From: CAYRHJ01 sp964424105 | GTDB lineage: Bacteria > Planctomycetota > Phycisphaerae > UBA1845 | Assembly (NCBI GenBank): GCA_964424105.1 | Contig: CAYRHJ010000001.1 | Span: forward strand, 1 to 64,000 | Reading direction: 5' to 3' | DNA: 64,000 nt | Shown here: positions 9,259 to 19,030 of the stretch, piece after piece | Position numbering within the stretch: the stretch's first letter is position 1 | How the letters are laid out: every line of letters begins with the position of its first letter | Program-made: the position numbers and the translations under genes | The notes under the pieces: generated by a model | What the model was told of the DNA's origin: nothing | The model's database searches: none | What the model saw: only the letters and a program-made list of their open reading frames with translations

Positions 9259-11142
9259 ATGATGTTAAGTTGCGCACGGAAAACCCACCAACGTTTCCTC
9301 GCCTTGTTGGCACTTGCCACCTTGCTTTCCGGCTGCAATTCAATTTTGAATGGTTGGCTTAGTCCTATCGAGTTGGGTGCGTTTTCACGTGAAACAACCA
9401 ACGATATTCGCGGTTCACTGAGTATTCAGGACACCCCGTTCGGTATTTCCGGGGTTGTTGACCCATCCCCGGACGACCTAGCCCCAACGGTGCAGGAATA
9501 CAAGGCCATCGCAGGGGACGTGCTGAATGTCTACGTTCTCGACTTGCGGCAGCGGGGCGTCGAAACCATTCAGCAACCGACCGTCGACAGTCGCGGGATG
9601 ATCAACCTGCCAGTAGTGGGGCCTGTGCGTGTCGAAAGCCTGGGGGCGAGGGAAATTGAAGACGAAATTCGCCGGGTGTTGGCTGATAGAAGTATAGTTT
9701 ACAATGCTGAAGTATTAGTTGAATTTGCGGCCAAGCGTGGCATGACCTACACGATTTTTGGCAACGAAGATTTAGCCGTTCGATTGAATCGAGGCCCCGG
9801 CGTTTTTCCGATTTCGCGCCCGGATTTCAGGCTTATTGAAGCCATCGCGGTCAGCGGCGGCCTATCCGAATTGGTGAACGAGATTTACGTTTTTCGGCGA
9901 CTCAGCCAGGATCAGGCACAGGCAGAAGCAGTAGAAGAAATCAAGCGTCAGCGGATATCTGGTGAAATCTTCGAACCTGTCGATTCAAGTGATACACGCC
10001 TTCCAGAACAGCCCCGAATCGATGAATTTGAACCGCCGCCCTTGCCGTCCGTGATCCCCTCGGTTGATGGCGGATTGGGATTCGCCGCCCCCTCCGCGGC
10101 GGGGAAATCCGAAACGTTCGCTAGACAAGAGTCCGTTAGACAGGAGCCTGTTAGACAGGAGCCTGATAGATCTAACATCGTTCGGCCAATCGAAGTTGTC
10201 AGCGCGGCGACGAGACGCCAACAAGAGCCACCCCCGCCAGATTCGCGTTCCGACGACGACGCTGATGATCGTGATGCGGAGTTGGAGGAAATATTGGAAC
10301 TGATGCGGTCTCAAAAGCCTACCGCGTCAGGCGAGCCGCCGCCCGGTGAATCTCCACCCGCGCCGGCGCGCAGTGAATCTCCGCTCGCTCCGCCGCCCGG
10401 TGAATCTCCGCTCGCGCCTGATCCGGGTCAGCCGAATCGAGCGAATCAAGATCAACGGCTGATGGACCCCGGTCGCGAGGAATCGCGTTGGATTTATGAC
10501 CCGGTCAGCCAGGGATACATCGAAATCAGACGAAAGGAGGATAGGTTCGTAGAAACTCCCATCGTTCCGCCAGGAGAAGACGCCATCCGGCCGGCGATCG
10601 ACTGGGACGCGCTGGCCGGCGGTATTTATGACATCCGAACGATTCGTGTTTCCGCCCAGGGACTGCGGCAGGGTGATCCGCGTTACAACCTGGTGGTCAG
10701 GCCGGGGGACGTGATCCGGTTGTACAGCGGCGACATCGGGTTCTATTACATCATTGGGCACGTGCTTAGGCCTGGGGTCTTCTCGTTTCGCAGCGGAGCG
10801 AGCGTGACGCTGAAAAACGCCATCGCGTCCGCCGGCGGACTGGACGCGTTGGCTTGGCCTGATCGCGTCACGGTTTATCGACGAGTGGACGGTCGGGAGC
10901 AGATGATTCAGGTGAATCTGGATCGCATATTCGCGGGTTTGGATTCGGATTTTTTTCTGAAACGGGACGACATCATCAATGTGGGGACGCATCCGTTCGC
11001 CCCGTTCCTGGTTCGGATACGGAACTTGACGTTGCCGCGTCTGGATAGCTCGATGTCGTTCATCTACGAGTGGTCACGGCAGGAGACGTTCTTCAAGAGC
11101 GAAAACCTTGATGCCCCGAACGCGCCGGGCTTGTTCCCGTAA
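9259..11142 (+). CDS. Wza-like polysaccharide export lipoprotein with SLBB domains
   Basis: Outer-membrane polysaccharide export protein, expected to form the channel for exopolysaccharide. The signal ends in the lipobox LSGC (Cys26). A Poly_export domain (about residues 78-160, YKAIAGDVLNVYV, DSRGMINLPVVGPV) is followed by an SLBB domain (about 163-215). A second SLBB-like domain (YYIIGHVLRPGVFSF) lies near residues 495-550. Between them is an unusually long low-complexity insert (about 230-440) with RQEPVRQEP and GESPLAPPPGESPLAP repeats. The ATG at 9259 has a second ATG right behind it and no Shine-Dalgarno. It leads the locus, followed by exosortase and the Wzc-like kinase. Confidence 0.9.
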   Translation: MMLSCARKTHQRFLALLALATLLSGCNSILNGWLSPIELGAFSRETTNDIRGSLSIQDTPFGISGVVDPSPDDLAPTVQEYKAIAGDVLNVYVLDLRQRGVETIQQPTVDSRGMINLPVVGPVRVESLGAREIEDEIRRVLADRSIVYNAEVLVEFAAKRGMTYTIFGNEDLAVRLNRGPGVFPISRPDFRLIEAIAVSGGLSELVNEIYVFRRLSQDQAQAEAVEEIKRQRISGEIFEPVDSSDTRLPEQPRIDEFEPPPLPSVIPSVDGGLGFAAPSAAGKSETFARQESVRQEPVRQEPDRSNIVRPIEVVSAATRRQQEPPPPDSRSDDDADDRDAELEEILELMRSQKPTASGEPPPGESPPAPARSESPLAPPPGESPLAPDPGQPNRANQDQRLMDPGREESRWIYDPVSQGYIEIRRKEDRFVETPIVPPGEDAIRPAIDWDALAGGIYDIRTIRVSAQGLRQGDPRYNLVVRPGDVIRLYSGDIGFYYIIGHVLRPGVFSFRSGASVTLKNAIASAGGLDALAWPDRVTVYRRVDGREQMIQVNLDRIFAGLDSDFFLKRDDIINVGTHPFAPFLVRIRNLTLPRLDSSMSFIYEWSRQETFFKSENLDAPNAPGLFP

Positions 11143-11244
11143 TAGGAGTGACGCGATTGGGTCATAGTGTGAAGCAAATTGTGGTCGATCTGAATTGTCG
11201 CAACTTTTTGAATAGCGACGATGCGGTGGATACGGTTTGACAGG

Positions 11245-11280
11245 TCTTCCGCTCCCTGACGGTCGCGGCTCTGATAAGAT
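11245..11280 (+). repeat. Dispersed repeat, family B
   Basis: A copy of the element CCGCTCCCTGACGGTCGCGG followed by CTCTGATAAG. Related copies occur at about 40549, 44655, inside the prepilin gene near 51145-51270, and as the variant GACCGCTCGCTTCGCGCTCG at 38731, 38961 and 40580-40725. It lies in the 265-base gap between the export lipoprotein and exosortase genes, which otherwise shows no gene. Confidence 0.75.
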
Positions 11281-11407
11281 GTAAACAGCGTGAAAAACTA
11301 CACTAGCCGTCGACGACGGATTGTCCACGCTGGCCGATGCGGGCGAACGGGTCCGCGAATCGCACTGATGGCAGGACGTCATCACGCGGGATGGCCACTT
11401 CGGGAGG

Positions 11408-12394
11408 ATGTTGGTGACAGGAACGGAAGGCGACGATCATTCCGTGGTGGCAGCGAGACCGGCGTCGCTAACGCACCTGATGGGCGTGCACGGGTTGGTG
11501 CAGGCCAGCGTGCTCCTGGTCCTGTTGATCGCGGTGTTCTGGCAGCCGATTCGATACACCATGGTGCATCGTTGGATTCACGACGCGTCGTGGTCGTTCG
11601 GCTGGCTGGTGCCGGTCTTCAGTGTTTATTTCCTGTCGTGCAACACGTCTCGACTGGCGGCCACGAAAATCCGGCCCAGTTACGTTGGCTTGGTCGTGTT
11701 GCTGGTTTCGTTGGTTTGTTACATGGCGACGTTATGGATTTACCGGTACGCCTATCCGCGGGCGTTGACCGTCATCGGCGCCATCGCGGGTTTGACGCTG
11801 TTGTTGGCCGGCTGGCAGGTGTTGCGCATCGCATGGTTTCCTATTGCGTTTTTGACGTTTTCCGTACCGCTGCCGCAAACGGAGTACGTGAAAATAACGA
11901 CGCCGCTGCAAATCCTGGCGTCGAACGTCGCGGCTGCGGTCTTGTCGGCGCTGCCGGATGTTCACGCGGAGGCGTCGGGCATCGTGATCGACTACAGCCG
12001 CGGTTCGGTGCTGGGTCATCTGAACGTGGAGGAGGCGTGCAGCGGCATGCGATCGATGATGGCCATCGTGACGTTGGGGGTGGCTATGGCGTATTTGGGC
12101 GTTCGTCCGTTTTGGCAGCGCACGGTGCTGGTGGTGATGTGCGTGCCCATCGCGATGTTCTGCAACGTCATGCGGGTGACGATCACGGGCGTGATTCACG
12201 TGTACGAACACACGTCGCTGGGGCGGGCGTTGGGATTCAAATGGTTGACCGGCGACACGCCGCACGCGTTGTTGGGGCTGGCGACTTTTTTGGTGGCGTT
12301 GGGTCTGTTTACGCTGCTGGGTTGGGTTCTGTCCAACTTGTACGTCACGGACCCGGACGGCGATGCGGGTTCGGAACACGCGCCGGGCCATTGA
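11408..12394 (+). CDS. Exosortase (PEP-CTERM/EpsH-type transpeptidase)
   Basis: Polytopic inner-membrane enzyme that cleaves and sorts proteins with PEP-CTERM-type tails. The three catalytic residues of the family are in place: Cys211 in EEACSGMRSM, Arg256 in FCNVMRVTIT and His286 in TGDTPHALLG. About eight membrane segments are visible. The ATG at 11408 directly follows GGGAGG, which is close but plausible. At 328 residues it is a single-domain exosortase without an EpsI fusion. It lies between the export lipoprotein and the Wzc-like kinase, the usual setting of exosortases in EPS loci. The PEP-CTERM protein at 49317-50021 is the only clear substrate in the window, 37 kb away. Confidence 0.92.
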   Translation: MLVTGTEGDDHSVVAARPASLTHLMGVHGLVQASVLLVLLIAVFWQPIRYTMVHRWIHDASWSFGWLVPVFSVYFLSCNTSRLAATKIRPSYVGLVVLLVSLVCYMATLWIYRYAYPRALTVIGAIAGLTLLLAGWQVLRIAWFPIAFLTFSVPLPQTEYVKITTPLQILASNVAAAVLSALPDVHAEASGIVIDYSRGSVLGHLNVEEACSGMRSMMAIVTLGVAMAYLGVRPFWQRTVLVVMCVPIAMFCNVMRVTITGVIHVYEHTSLGRALGFKWLTGDTPHALLGLATFLVALGLFTLLGWVLSNLYVTDPDGDAGSEHAPGH

Positions 12395-12584
12395 AGGGAT
12401 GTCGATTCAGTCGAATCCGATGCAGGATGACTGGAACGATGGCGACTTGTTGTTGGTAGGGACTGGAAGACCGCTCGTTTGGCGCTTGCGGCTCGTGACG
12501 ATTCGGGTGCAACGGGGAAAGATGCGGGGGCGGGGCGGAATGATACGATGATGATTGGGCGAGAAGACGATTGAAGAACGTGCC

Positions 12585-14807
12585 ATGACAACCGTGCCCA
12601 CGACGATTCGAGAACGCGGCGAGTTGCCGGCGCCTGCGGTCGCCTCCGGCGGCGGGGCGGAGCCCGCGATCAGCGTTCGCGACATCGCGGCCATTCTCAA
12701 ACGGCGCATGATTCTGATCATTTTTCTGTTCATGCTGCTGAGCGGGTTGGTGATCGGCGCGTGGATCGTCGCGTATCAATACTTTCCATTGTATGAAGCC
12801 CAGGCGTTCGTGGAATGCGTATCCGATCGCCCCAAGCCCATCTACACGGCGGCGGACGAAGCCCTGAATCAGAAGGAATTCGAACGATTTCTGATGACGC
12901 AGGCGCAGTACGTGACGACGCCGGACGTGCTGATGGAGGTGCTCAAGACGGCGGAGGTGAAGGCCACGCGGTGGTGGCGGGATCACGAGGATCGGCTGCT
13001 GCTGGATTTTGAAGAATTGATCCGCGTGGGGCCTTATCGGGGAACGAATCTTCTGCGAGTTTCCGCGGAGACGCGCGATTCGCGTGACCCGCATGTGATC
13101 GTGAACCAGGTGGTGGGACACTACCTGACACGGGCGAAGGACTTCAACGTAGGTCCGTTTCGGCGGGAGCGGGGCACTTATCGCGACGATCTGGACGCGG
13201 TGCTCAGCCAGATCAGTGACAAGCAGGAGCAATTGGCGACGCTGCAACGCCGGTTGCCGCCGGGGTTCGCGGGATTTGAATCCAACGCCGCAGCCCAGGA
13301 TTACGCGGACGCGAAAACCGCGGTGGCTGAATTGGAACGCACGACGCAGGAATTGGAAGGACTGCACGCGGTTTACAATCAGCCGGGCGGGGCGGCGCTG
13401 TCACCGGAGGATGCCCAGTTTGTGGAGACGGATCCGACGGTGCAGGCGTTGTCCAACCATGCCGCTCTGATCCGCCAACAATTGGACATCGAACGGGAGA
13501 ACCTGGGCGAAAACCATCGGGAAGTGAAGCGATTGCAATCGACGTTGGAAGTCACGAACGACCAATTGGAGAAGATTCGTGGCCAGCGATTGAAGGAGGT
13601 TTTGGCGTTCCGGCGGGAACAGGTGCATACGGCCTGGCTGACCAGTCAACATTCGCTGCTGCTGAATCAGGAGAAGCTGGCGGAGGCGGCGGCGTACATG
13701 GCTGACATGGACGCGGTGATTGCCCAGTATCGCGGCTTGCAGGAAGAATTGGAATTGTTGAAGGCCAAGCGCGATCAAATCCGGACGTACATCGAGGAAG
13801 TGGATCGCATCATTCGCGAGCGGGCTGCGATCCGGGTGGAGATGCGTCAGGAAGCGATCGCGCCGTTGGAGCGGAGTTTTCCGCGTATGTTCCTGATTCC
13901 GGCGGGATTGGCATTGTCGCTGGTGTTTGCGTTGATGATCCCGTTGGCGTTGGAATTCGTCGATACGTCGCTTCGCACACCGCAGGACGTCGTTCGCCAT
14001 TTGCGGATGGCGTTGCTGGGGGCTGTGCCGGACGCGGACGACGAGGAGGTGAACATCAAGCAGTTGGCGTTCGCGGTTCGCGAGGCGCCGCGTTCGATGT
14101 TCGCGGAGGTATTTCGACTGATTCGTACGAACCTGCAATTCGCTGCCACTGCCGACCGGCAGCGGCGGGTGGTGGTGACGAGTCCGCTGCCTTCGGATGG
14201 AAAGACGACGGTGGCATGCAATTTGAGCATGATGCTGGCGGCGGGTGGCCGGCGGGTGTTATTGGTGGATGCGAATTTTCGCAGGCCGGCGTTGCACAAG
14301 CTTTTCGGAGCCGACCCAGCGCGTGGCTTGAGCCATTTTTTGGTGGGTGAAGCGTCGTTGGATGAGCTGGTGAGTCGAACGGACATTCCGAATCTTGACG
14401 TGATGACGACGGGTCCGCTGCCGCCTAACCCGGCTGAACTGATCAACAGCCCGCAGATGGTTGAATTTCTCCGTCAAGCGGGCGATCGGTATGACCAGGT
14501 GGTGTTGGACGCGCCGCCGGTGTTGGTGGCCAGCGATGCATCGGTTCTGGCGGCCAAGGCGGACGGGGCGATTCTGGTCTGTCGTGCGAAGTCGAATTCG
14601 CGTGGTGTCGGGCATCGTGCGGGGGCGTTGCTTCATCGGGTGGGGGCCCACGTGTTCGGTGTGGTGTTGAACGCGACGCAGGTTCGCCGCGGGGGTTATT
14701 TCCGCGAGCAGCTTCGCACGTTTTACGAATATCAGCCGGAGGGGAATCCGGTGCCGATTTCTTCGCCGGCGCTGCCGGGCAGTGACGCCGGTGGCGAGAA
14801 AGATTAG
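12585..14807 (+). CDS. Wzc-like chain-length regulator with tyrosine kinase domain
   Basis: Inner-membrane polysaccharide co-polymerase fused to a BY-kinase. The N-terminal Wzz domain has a membrane segment near residues 42-65, a long periplasmic coiled-coil region, and a second segment near 430-450. The kinase domain carries Walker A (PSDGKTT, about residue 536), Walker A' (VLLVDANFRRP, about 557) and Walker B (VVLDAPP, about 638). A few tyrosines near the end (GGYF, TFYEY) could be the autophosphorylation cluster, which is short compared with enterobacterial Wzc. ATG at 12585 is preferred over an in-frame TTG at 12555. It probably controls polymer length and export with the Wza-like protein. 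Confidence 0.92.
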   Translation: MTTVPTTIRERGELPAPAVASGGGAEPAISVRDIAAILKRRMILIIFLFMLLSGLVIGAWIVAYQYFPLYEAQAFVECVSDRPKPIYTAADEALNQKEFERFLMTQAQYVTTPDVLMEVLKTAEVKATRWWRDHEDRLLLDFEELIRVGPYRGTNLLRVSAETRDSRDPHVIVNQVVGHYLTRAKDFNVGPFRRERGTYRDDLDAVLSQISDKQEQLATLQRRLPPGFAGFESNAAAQDYADAKTAVAELERTTQELEGLHAVYNQPGGAALSPEDAQFVETDPTVQALSNHAALIRQQLDIERENLGENHREVKRLQSTLEVTNDQLEKIRGQRLKEVLAFRREQVHTAWLTSQHSLLLNQEKLAEAAAYMADMDAVIAQYRGLQEELELLKAKRDQIRTYIEEVDRIIRERAAIRVEMRQEAIAPLERSFPRMFLIPAGLALSLVFALMIPLALEFVDTSLRTPQDVVRHLRMALLGAVPDADDEEVNIKQLAFAVREAPRSMFAEVFRLIRTNLQFAATADRQRRVVVTSPLPSDGKTTVACNLSMMLAAGGRRVLLVDANFRRPALHKLFGADPARGLSHFLVGEASLDELVSRTDIPNLDVMTTGPLPPNPAELINSPQMVEFLRQAGDRYDQVVLDAPPVLVASDASVLAAKADGAILVCRAKSNSRGVGHRAGALLHRVGAHVFGVVLNATQVRRGGYFREQLRTFYEYQPEGNPVPISSPALPGSDAGGEKD

Positions 14808-15075
14808 TGGATCGTCGCATCTCATGTTGCGGGTTGCGATTCAGAGGGTCGCGAATCAAGAGGTTGCGAATTAAAGCCCGGCGCGACAGCGACGGGTCCA
14901 GCACCAGACCGCTCGCGTGCCTGTCCGGGTGCGTCCGTGTTTGCCCTGCCTGCCGGCGGGTAGGTGACAGGCTGGCACGCGCAGGCGAGCGCTCGCGGCT
15001 CGTTCGAATAATCGCCCGGTGAACCATCCGGGATAAGCTGACCCATCTTGGCCGGGAAGAACCGCGGAGGCGTCA

Positions 15076-16278
15076 TTGATCTGGGTCACGCTGGTCATCC
15101 TGCTGCTGTTATATCTTCCATTTCGGATCAGCCGGGGATTCCCCGCGGTTTGTCGGATCACGTTTGCGTTGATCGTGGCCGTCAAGGTCGTGGTCATGGT
15201 GATTGTGCATTATTCGCTGATCAGCGAGACGGGTCTTCCGATCGTGATGGATGCGTCGGTGGATGCGAAGAAGTATTACGATTTTGGCAAGGCGTTCGAG
15301 TTTGAGCCTATTTGGAACATTCAATACGGGGAATTGGTTGATGAGCGCGGTGGCCGATCCCATTTGGGCTATCCCGTATTGAACATATTGGCGTTCAAGC
15401 TGGCGCCGAGTGACCCGATGTTGCTTTTGCGGCTGTTCAAGCTGCTGCTGTTTCACGTTGGCTTGGGGATGCTCGCGAATACGTGGCGACGGCAGACGGA
15501 CGCGAACCGGGCGTTCTGGGCGTACTTGCTGCTGGGGCTGATTTTTTATCAGTTTTTCTATTACACGTTTCGGAATCTGAAAGATGACATGATCCTGTCA
15601 CTGTTCATGATGGTGATGGCGATCGCGGACGGCAATCTGGGTCGGGCGGTGGCCCGGCGGGACGGCGCTCGGTTTTGGCGATGGCTGGCGTCGTGGGCGG
15701 CGGTGGCGGTTCTGATCTGGATCATCTCGACGATTCGGTTCTATTTGGGATTGGCGTTGGTGTGCGCGTTCGCGTTGCATCTGGTGACGGGAAGCGGTAT
15801 TCGAATGTCGTATCGGGTGTTGCTGGGCGGGGCGGTGACGATGGGATTCGTGTTCTTGATGGGATCGGCGGGTGGTGAACTGGTGCAGTCGCGCGGCGGA
15901 TTCGGGGCCGTCATAAAGGCGGTGACGAACGTCTATGGATTGTTCAAGGTGTTCGTGACGCCGCTGCCTTGGCAACATAATCGACCGCTGCTGGCCATTC
16001 CGCATACGTTGTATCTGATGATGTTGGCGCCGGCGTTCTTCGGGCTTTTCTATAATTTTCGGCGAAATTTCGATTGGAAGCTTTTCATCGTTCTGGCCGT
16101 CGCGATGGTGGTCGGGGGTTATATTGAGGATTTCGGTCCGCGGAAGCGATACGTGATGTATCCGGTGTTCGTCAGTTGGATCATCGGGATCGGGGTTCGC
16201 CGTCCGTTTCAGGCTACGGATCCCGCGATCGATGACGTTGACACGCTGTTGCAAAAATACGGTGAAGCGCCTACGTGA
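15076..16278 (+). CDS. Polytopic membrane protein, possible polymerase or mannosyltransferase-like
   Basis: About ten hydrophobic segments over 400 residues. An acidic loop after the first segments (DASVDAKKYYDFGKAFE) and a later FRNLKDDMILSLFMM recall the layout of lipid-linked sugar glycosyltransferases and of O-antigen polymerases, but no diagnostic motif decides. The TTG at 15076 follows GGAGG by five bases, which sets the start. Its stop overlaps the GTG of the flippase gene by four bases, so it is the first gene of a tightly packed operon of five. In this context a Wzy-type polymerase is the simplest role, because no other candidate polymerase is in the locus. Confidence 0.75.
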   Translation: MIWVTLVILLLLYLPFRISRGFPAVCRITFALIVAVKVVVMVIVHYSLISETGLPIVMDASVDAKKYYDFGKAFEFEPIWNIQYGELVDERGGRSHLGYPVLNILAFKLAPSDPMLLLRLFKLLLFHVGLGMLANTWRRQTDANRAFWAYLLLGLIFYQFFYYTFRNLKDDMILSLFMMVMAIADGNLGRAVARRDGARFWRWLASWAAVAVLIWIISTIRFYLGLALVCAFALHLVTGSGIRMSYRVLLGGAVTMGFVFLMGSAGGELVQSRGGFGAVIKAVTNVYGLFKVFVTPLPWQHNRPLLAIPHTLYLMMLAPAFFGLFYNFRRNFDWKLFIVLAVAMVVGGYIEDFGPRKRYVMYPVFVSWIIGIGVRRPFQATDPAIDDVDTLLQKYGEAPT

Positions 16279-17819
16279 CCGAAACCCATCACGTCAACGC
16301 ATGGAACGGTGCCGCAGCGGAGGAAGTCGCGATCGGCGTAACGGACGACGCCCGCCGAGGTGCCGCCTGGTCGCTGGGCATCGCGCTCGTGGCCTTTCCG
16401 CTGCCATTTCTGCGAAACTTTTTCCTCGCGGAATTGGACGACACCACGTTGCTGGCGGGTCGATATGCCTTGCTCTTGTTGTTCATTCAAGCCATTTACA
16501 CGTTTTGTTTTCCGGGCGGCAAGAACGTGTTCCCCGCCTACTTTCCGAAAATCACTAACTTGTCCGAACGATCCGGCTTTGTCAGCGGTTTCATCTACCT
16601 GGTGTTGGTGGTGGCTGCGTTGACGATCGTGGTGACGACCATTTGGCCGGGATTGCTGAATTTGATGATGGGTGGACCGGGTGATTCGTCGTTGAGCACC
16701 CGAATGCAGTGGTTGCTGCGAGCGCTGGTTCCGTTCGCGCTGCTTTCGGTGTTGGCGTCATCGATCGTGACCGGCGACATGTCGTTCGTGGCGGCATCTG
16801 TGTTGCAACGAACGCAGTTGTTCATGGTGACGGCGATGTGCTGCGTTTTGTATTTCGCACCATTCGGCGGGGGCGAGTCGGAAACGTTTCCCATCCTCGT
16901 AGCCACCGTGTTTGCGTCGTCGGTTGTGACGATGATCGTTTCGGCCATGCTGCTGATGCGATCCGTCAAATTGACGACGCGGGTGTGGTTTCCGCCGGGC
17001 GTGTTTCGGTTCAGCGCATGGACGTATCTGGATACGGTCATGGTCTTCGCGTATACCGCGATAGATCAATATTTTATCGTCTACAAGCTGGGCCAGGAAC
17101 GATTGGGCGTCTATTTCCTGCTGCTGTCGATGGCTCGTTTGATTCCGATGGCGGTTCAGCAATTGGGGCATTTACTGCTGGCTACGTTTTCCAAGCTGAT
17201 CGGCAGCGACGCTGAGGAAAGATTGGAATCGAGCTATCGCCGCGTCAGCAAATTGACCGTTGGGTTTTATGCAGCCGTATCCGTCGTGGTGATTTTCTAT
17301 TCCAGGCCGCTGGCGGGCATCTTCGGCGACTCCTGCGCAGCCCATCATAGCGACCTGATCTGGTTGTCCTTGGTGATGAACATCGATGCCTTGCGAACCA
17401 TCAATGGCATGACGTTGATGGCCTACGAGCGTATGTCCTGGGTGTTGCTCAGCAAGGTGTTTCAAATCATTGTGCAGTTGGCGTTCACGTTTCTGCTGAT
17501 CGAACCGATGGGCGTCACCGGCGTGATCGTGGCCAAGGGATTGGGGCACGTGGTCAGCGCCGTAGCACTGATGATCGCGACTGCGACGGCCAAACAAGGC
17601 CGCAAGTTGATTCCCCCGCCGGCCTATCTAGCCGGACAGATCATTGTGATCGCGGCGGCGACGTTGGCAGTTCGGACCGATGGGCGCGGTTGGATGTGGT
17701 CGACCGTGGCTGTCGTCATTTCGTGGGGCGCGATTCTGTTGACGGGGCGGTTTCGCGGCGACGATTTGCGAGCGTTGATACCGCGGAAAAGAACGAAGCG
17801 TGGGGGCGTAGGGCTGTGA
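16275..17819 (+). CDS. Wzx-like polysaccharide flippase (MOP superfamily)
   Basis: A 514-residue protein with about 12-14 membrane segments typical of MOP/MATE-type oligosaccharide flippases; it would move lipid-linked repeat units across the inner membrane. Regions such as DTVMVFAYTAIDQYFIVYKLGQERLGVYFLLLS match the family pattern of a dimer-like core. The GTG start overlaps the preceding stop (GTGA), and the stop overlaps the GTG of the next gene. No close Shine-Dalgarno is needed because of coupling. Identification rests on hydropathy, context and short family-like segments. Confidence 0.85.
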   Translation: MTETHHVNAWNGAAAEEVAIGVTDDARRGAAWSLGIALVAFPLPFLRNFFLAELDDTTLLAGRYALLLLFIQAIYTFCFPGGKNVFPAYFPKITNLSERSGFVSGFIYLVLVVAALTIVVTTIWPGLLNLMMGGPGDSSLSTRMQWLLRALVPFALLSVLASSIVTGDMSFVAASVLQRTQLFMVTAMCCVLYFAPFGGGESETFPILVATVFASSVVTMIVSAMLLMRSVKLTTRVWFPPGVFRFSAWTYLDTVMVFAYTAIDQYFIVYKLGQERLGVYFLLLSMARLIPMAVQQLGHLLLATFSKLIGSDAEERLESSYRRVSKLTVGFYAAVSVVVIFYSRPLAGIFGDSCAAHHSDLIWLSLVMNIDALRTINGMTLMAYERMSWVLLSKVFQIIVQLAFTFLLIEPMGVTGVIVAKGLGHVVSAVALMIATATAKQGRKLIPPPAYLAGQIIVIAAATLAVRTDGRGWMWSTVAVVISWGAILLTGRFRGDDLRALIPRKRTKRGGVGL

Positions 17820-19030
17820 CTCGCGTGTTGCATTGTTTGGCTTCGTTGTCGGTCGGCGGCGTGGAGACGAGCGTATTGGACATGCTGGCGCATTTCGGCA
17901 GGCATGGGGGTCGCCACGAGCACGTCCTGTGCGCTTTTCGCGGGGGAAAACTGGAGCAGACGCGATTGGCGTCTGTTCGCGAGGCGGGCATCGAATGTCA
18001 CGTATTGAATCGAACGGGGCGATATAATTTGTCATTCGTGCGTACGCTGCCGAAACTGATCGGACAGGTCCGCCCCGACATCGTGCAAGGATACAATCAA
18101 ACGGCCGCCCTGTGGACGCGCCTGCTGCCGGCCCATCGAGGCCCGCGGATCGTAGTGCATTGCGGCGGCGTCGGACCACGTGCTTGGGCGTCTCGTCTGA
18201 AAGAACGGATATTGCTGGGTCGGGCGTCGGGGTTCATTTTCAATTCCTATTCGACGCAGGCGGTGTGGCAAGAATTTCTACCCATCCGATGTCCGCGGCG
18301 GGTGATCTACAACGGCTTGAACGTCGACCGACATGATAACGAAACCGCGCCGCCCGCGTTGCCGAGTTCACCATTCGTCCTGCTGACGATTTGTCGTCTG
18401 GTGCCCATCAAGGCCATCGAAATCCAGATACGCGCGCTACGAGTGCTGGCGGACCGCGGCTGGCAGGACTTTCAACTGCTCGTCGTCGGGGACGGCCCGG
18501 GACGGGTGACTTGCCAATTGTTGGCGGCGCAACTCGGCGTGGCTGACGCGGTGCAGTTCGTCGGATATCGACCCGATCCGCGGGTCTATCACAGCCAAGC
18601 ACACGTGTACCTCTGTACGTCGTACAATGAAACGTTTGGGATGACGTTGGCTGATGCGATGCTGGACGGCATGGTGTGCATGGCGAGCAGGGCGGGCGGG
18701 CCATCGGAGCTGATTCAGGACGGCGTCAGCGGTTTTCTGTTGCCCTGCACGGCTGCGGTGCCCCAACAGATTCGATCGGAACTGCCCCCGATCGTGTACG
18801 ATCATACCATCGGCGAGTTGCGACCGACGCGTGGCGTCCGGCCTGACGACCTGGCGGATCGTCTGATCGACGTTCGCGAACGATTCGGAGAATTGACCGG
18901 CGTGCGCCAAGCCGCCCAGCGACGCATCCTGGAACATTTTTCGGTGGATCGCTTCTGTCGCAACCTGGAAGATTTCTACGATGAACTGACCGGTTCGCCG
19001 GCGTGCAGCGGGGCCGTGATGCACCGATGA
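17816..19030 (+). CDS. GT4 family glycosyltransferase (first of three)
   Basis: GT-B fold glycosyltransferase, 404 residues, expected to add a sugar to the lipid-linked repeat unit in the cytoplasm. The N-terminal nucleotide-fold contains LASLSVGGVET, and the C-terminal donor-binding half contains RLVPIKAIEIQ, VGDGPGR and SYNETFGMTLADAM. The usual EX7E pair is EX7D here. The GTG at 17816 overlaps the flippase stop by four bases, and the frame upstream of it lies inside the flippase, so the longer reading is rejected. It is a close paralogue of the next gene (same VETxxLD and YLCTSYNE segments), suggesting a tandem duplication. Confidence 0.9.
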   Translation: MTRVLHCLASLSVGGVETSVLDMLAHFGRHGGRHEHVLCAFRGGKLEQTRLASVREAGIECHVLNRTGRYNLSFVRTLPKLIGQVRPDIVQGYNQTAALWTRLLPAHRGPRIVVHCGGVGPRAWASRLKERILLGRASGFIFNSYSTQAVWQEFLPIRCPRRVIYNGLNVDRHDNETAPPALPSSPFVLLTICRLVPIKAIEIQIRALRVLADRGWQDFQLLVVGDGPGRVTCQLLAAQLGVADAVQFVGYRPDPRVYHSQAHVYLCTSYNETFGMTLADAMLDGMVCMASRAGGPSELIQDGVSGFLLPCTAAVPQQIRSELPPIVYDHTIGELRPTRGVRPDDLADRLIDVRERFGELTGVRQAAQRRILEHFSVDRFCRNLEDFYDELTGSPACSGAVMHR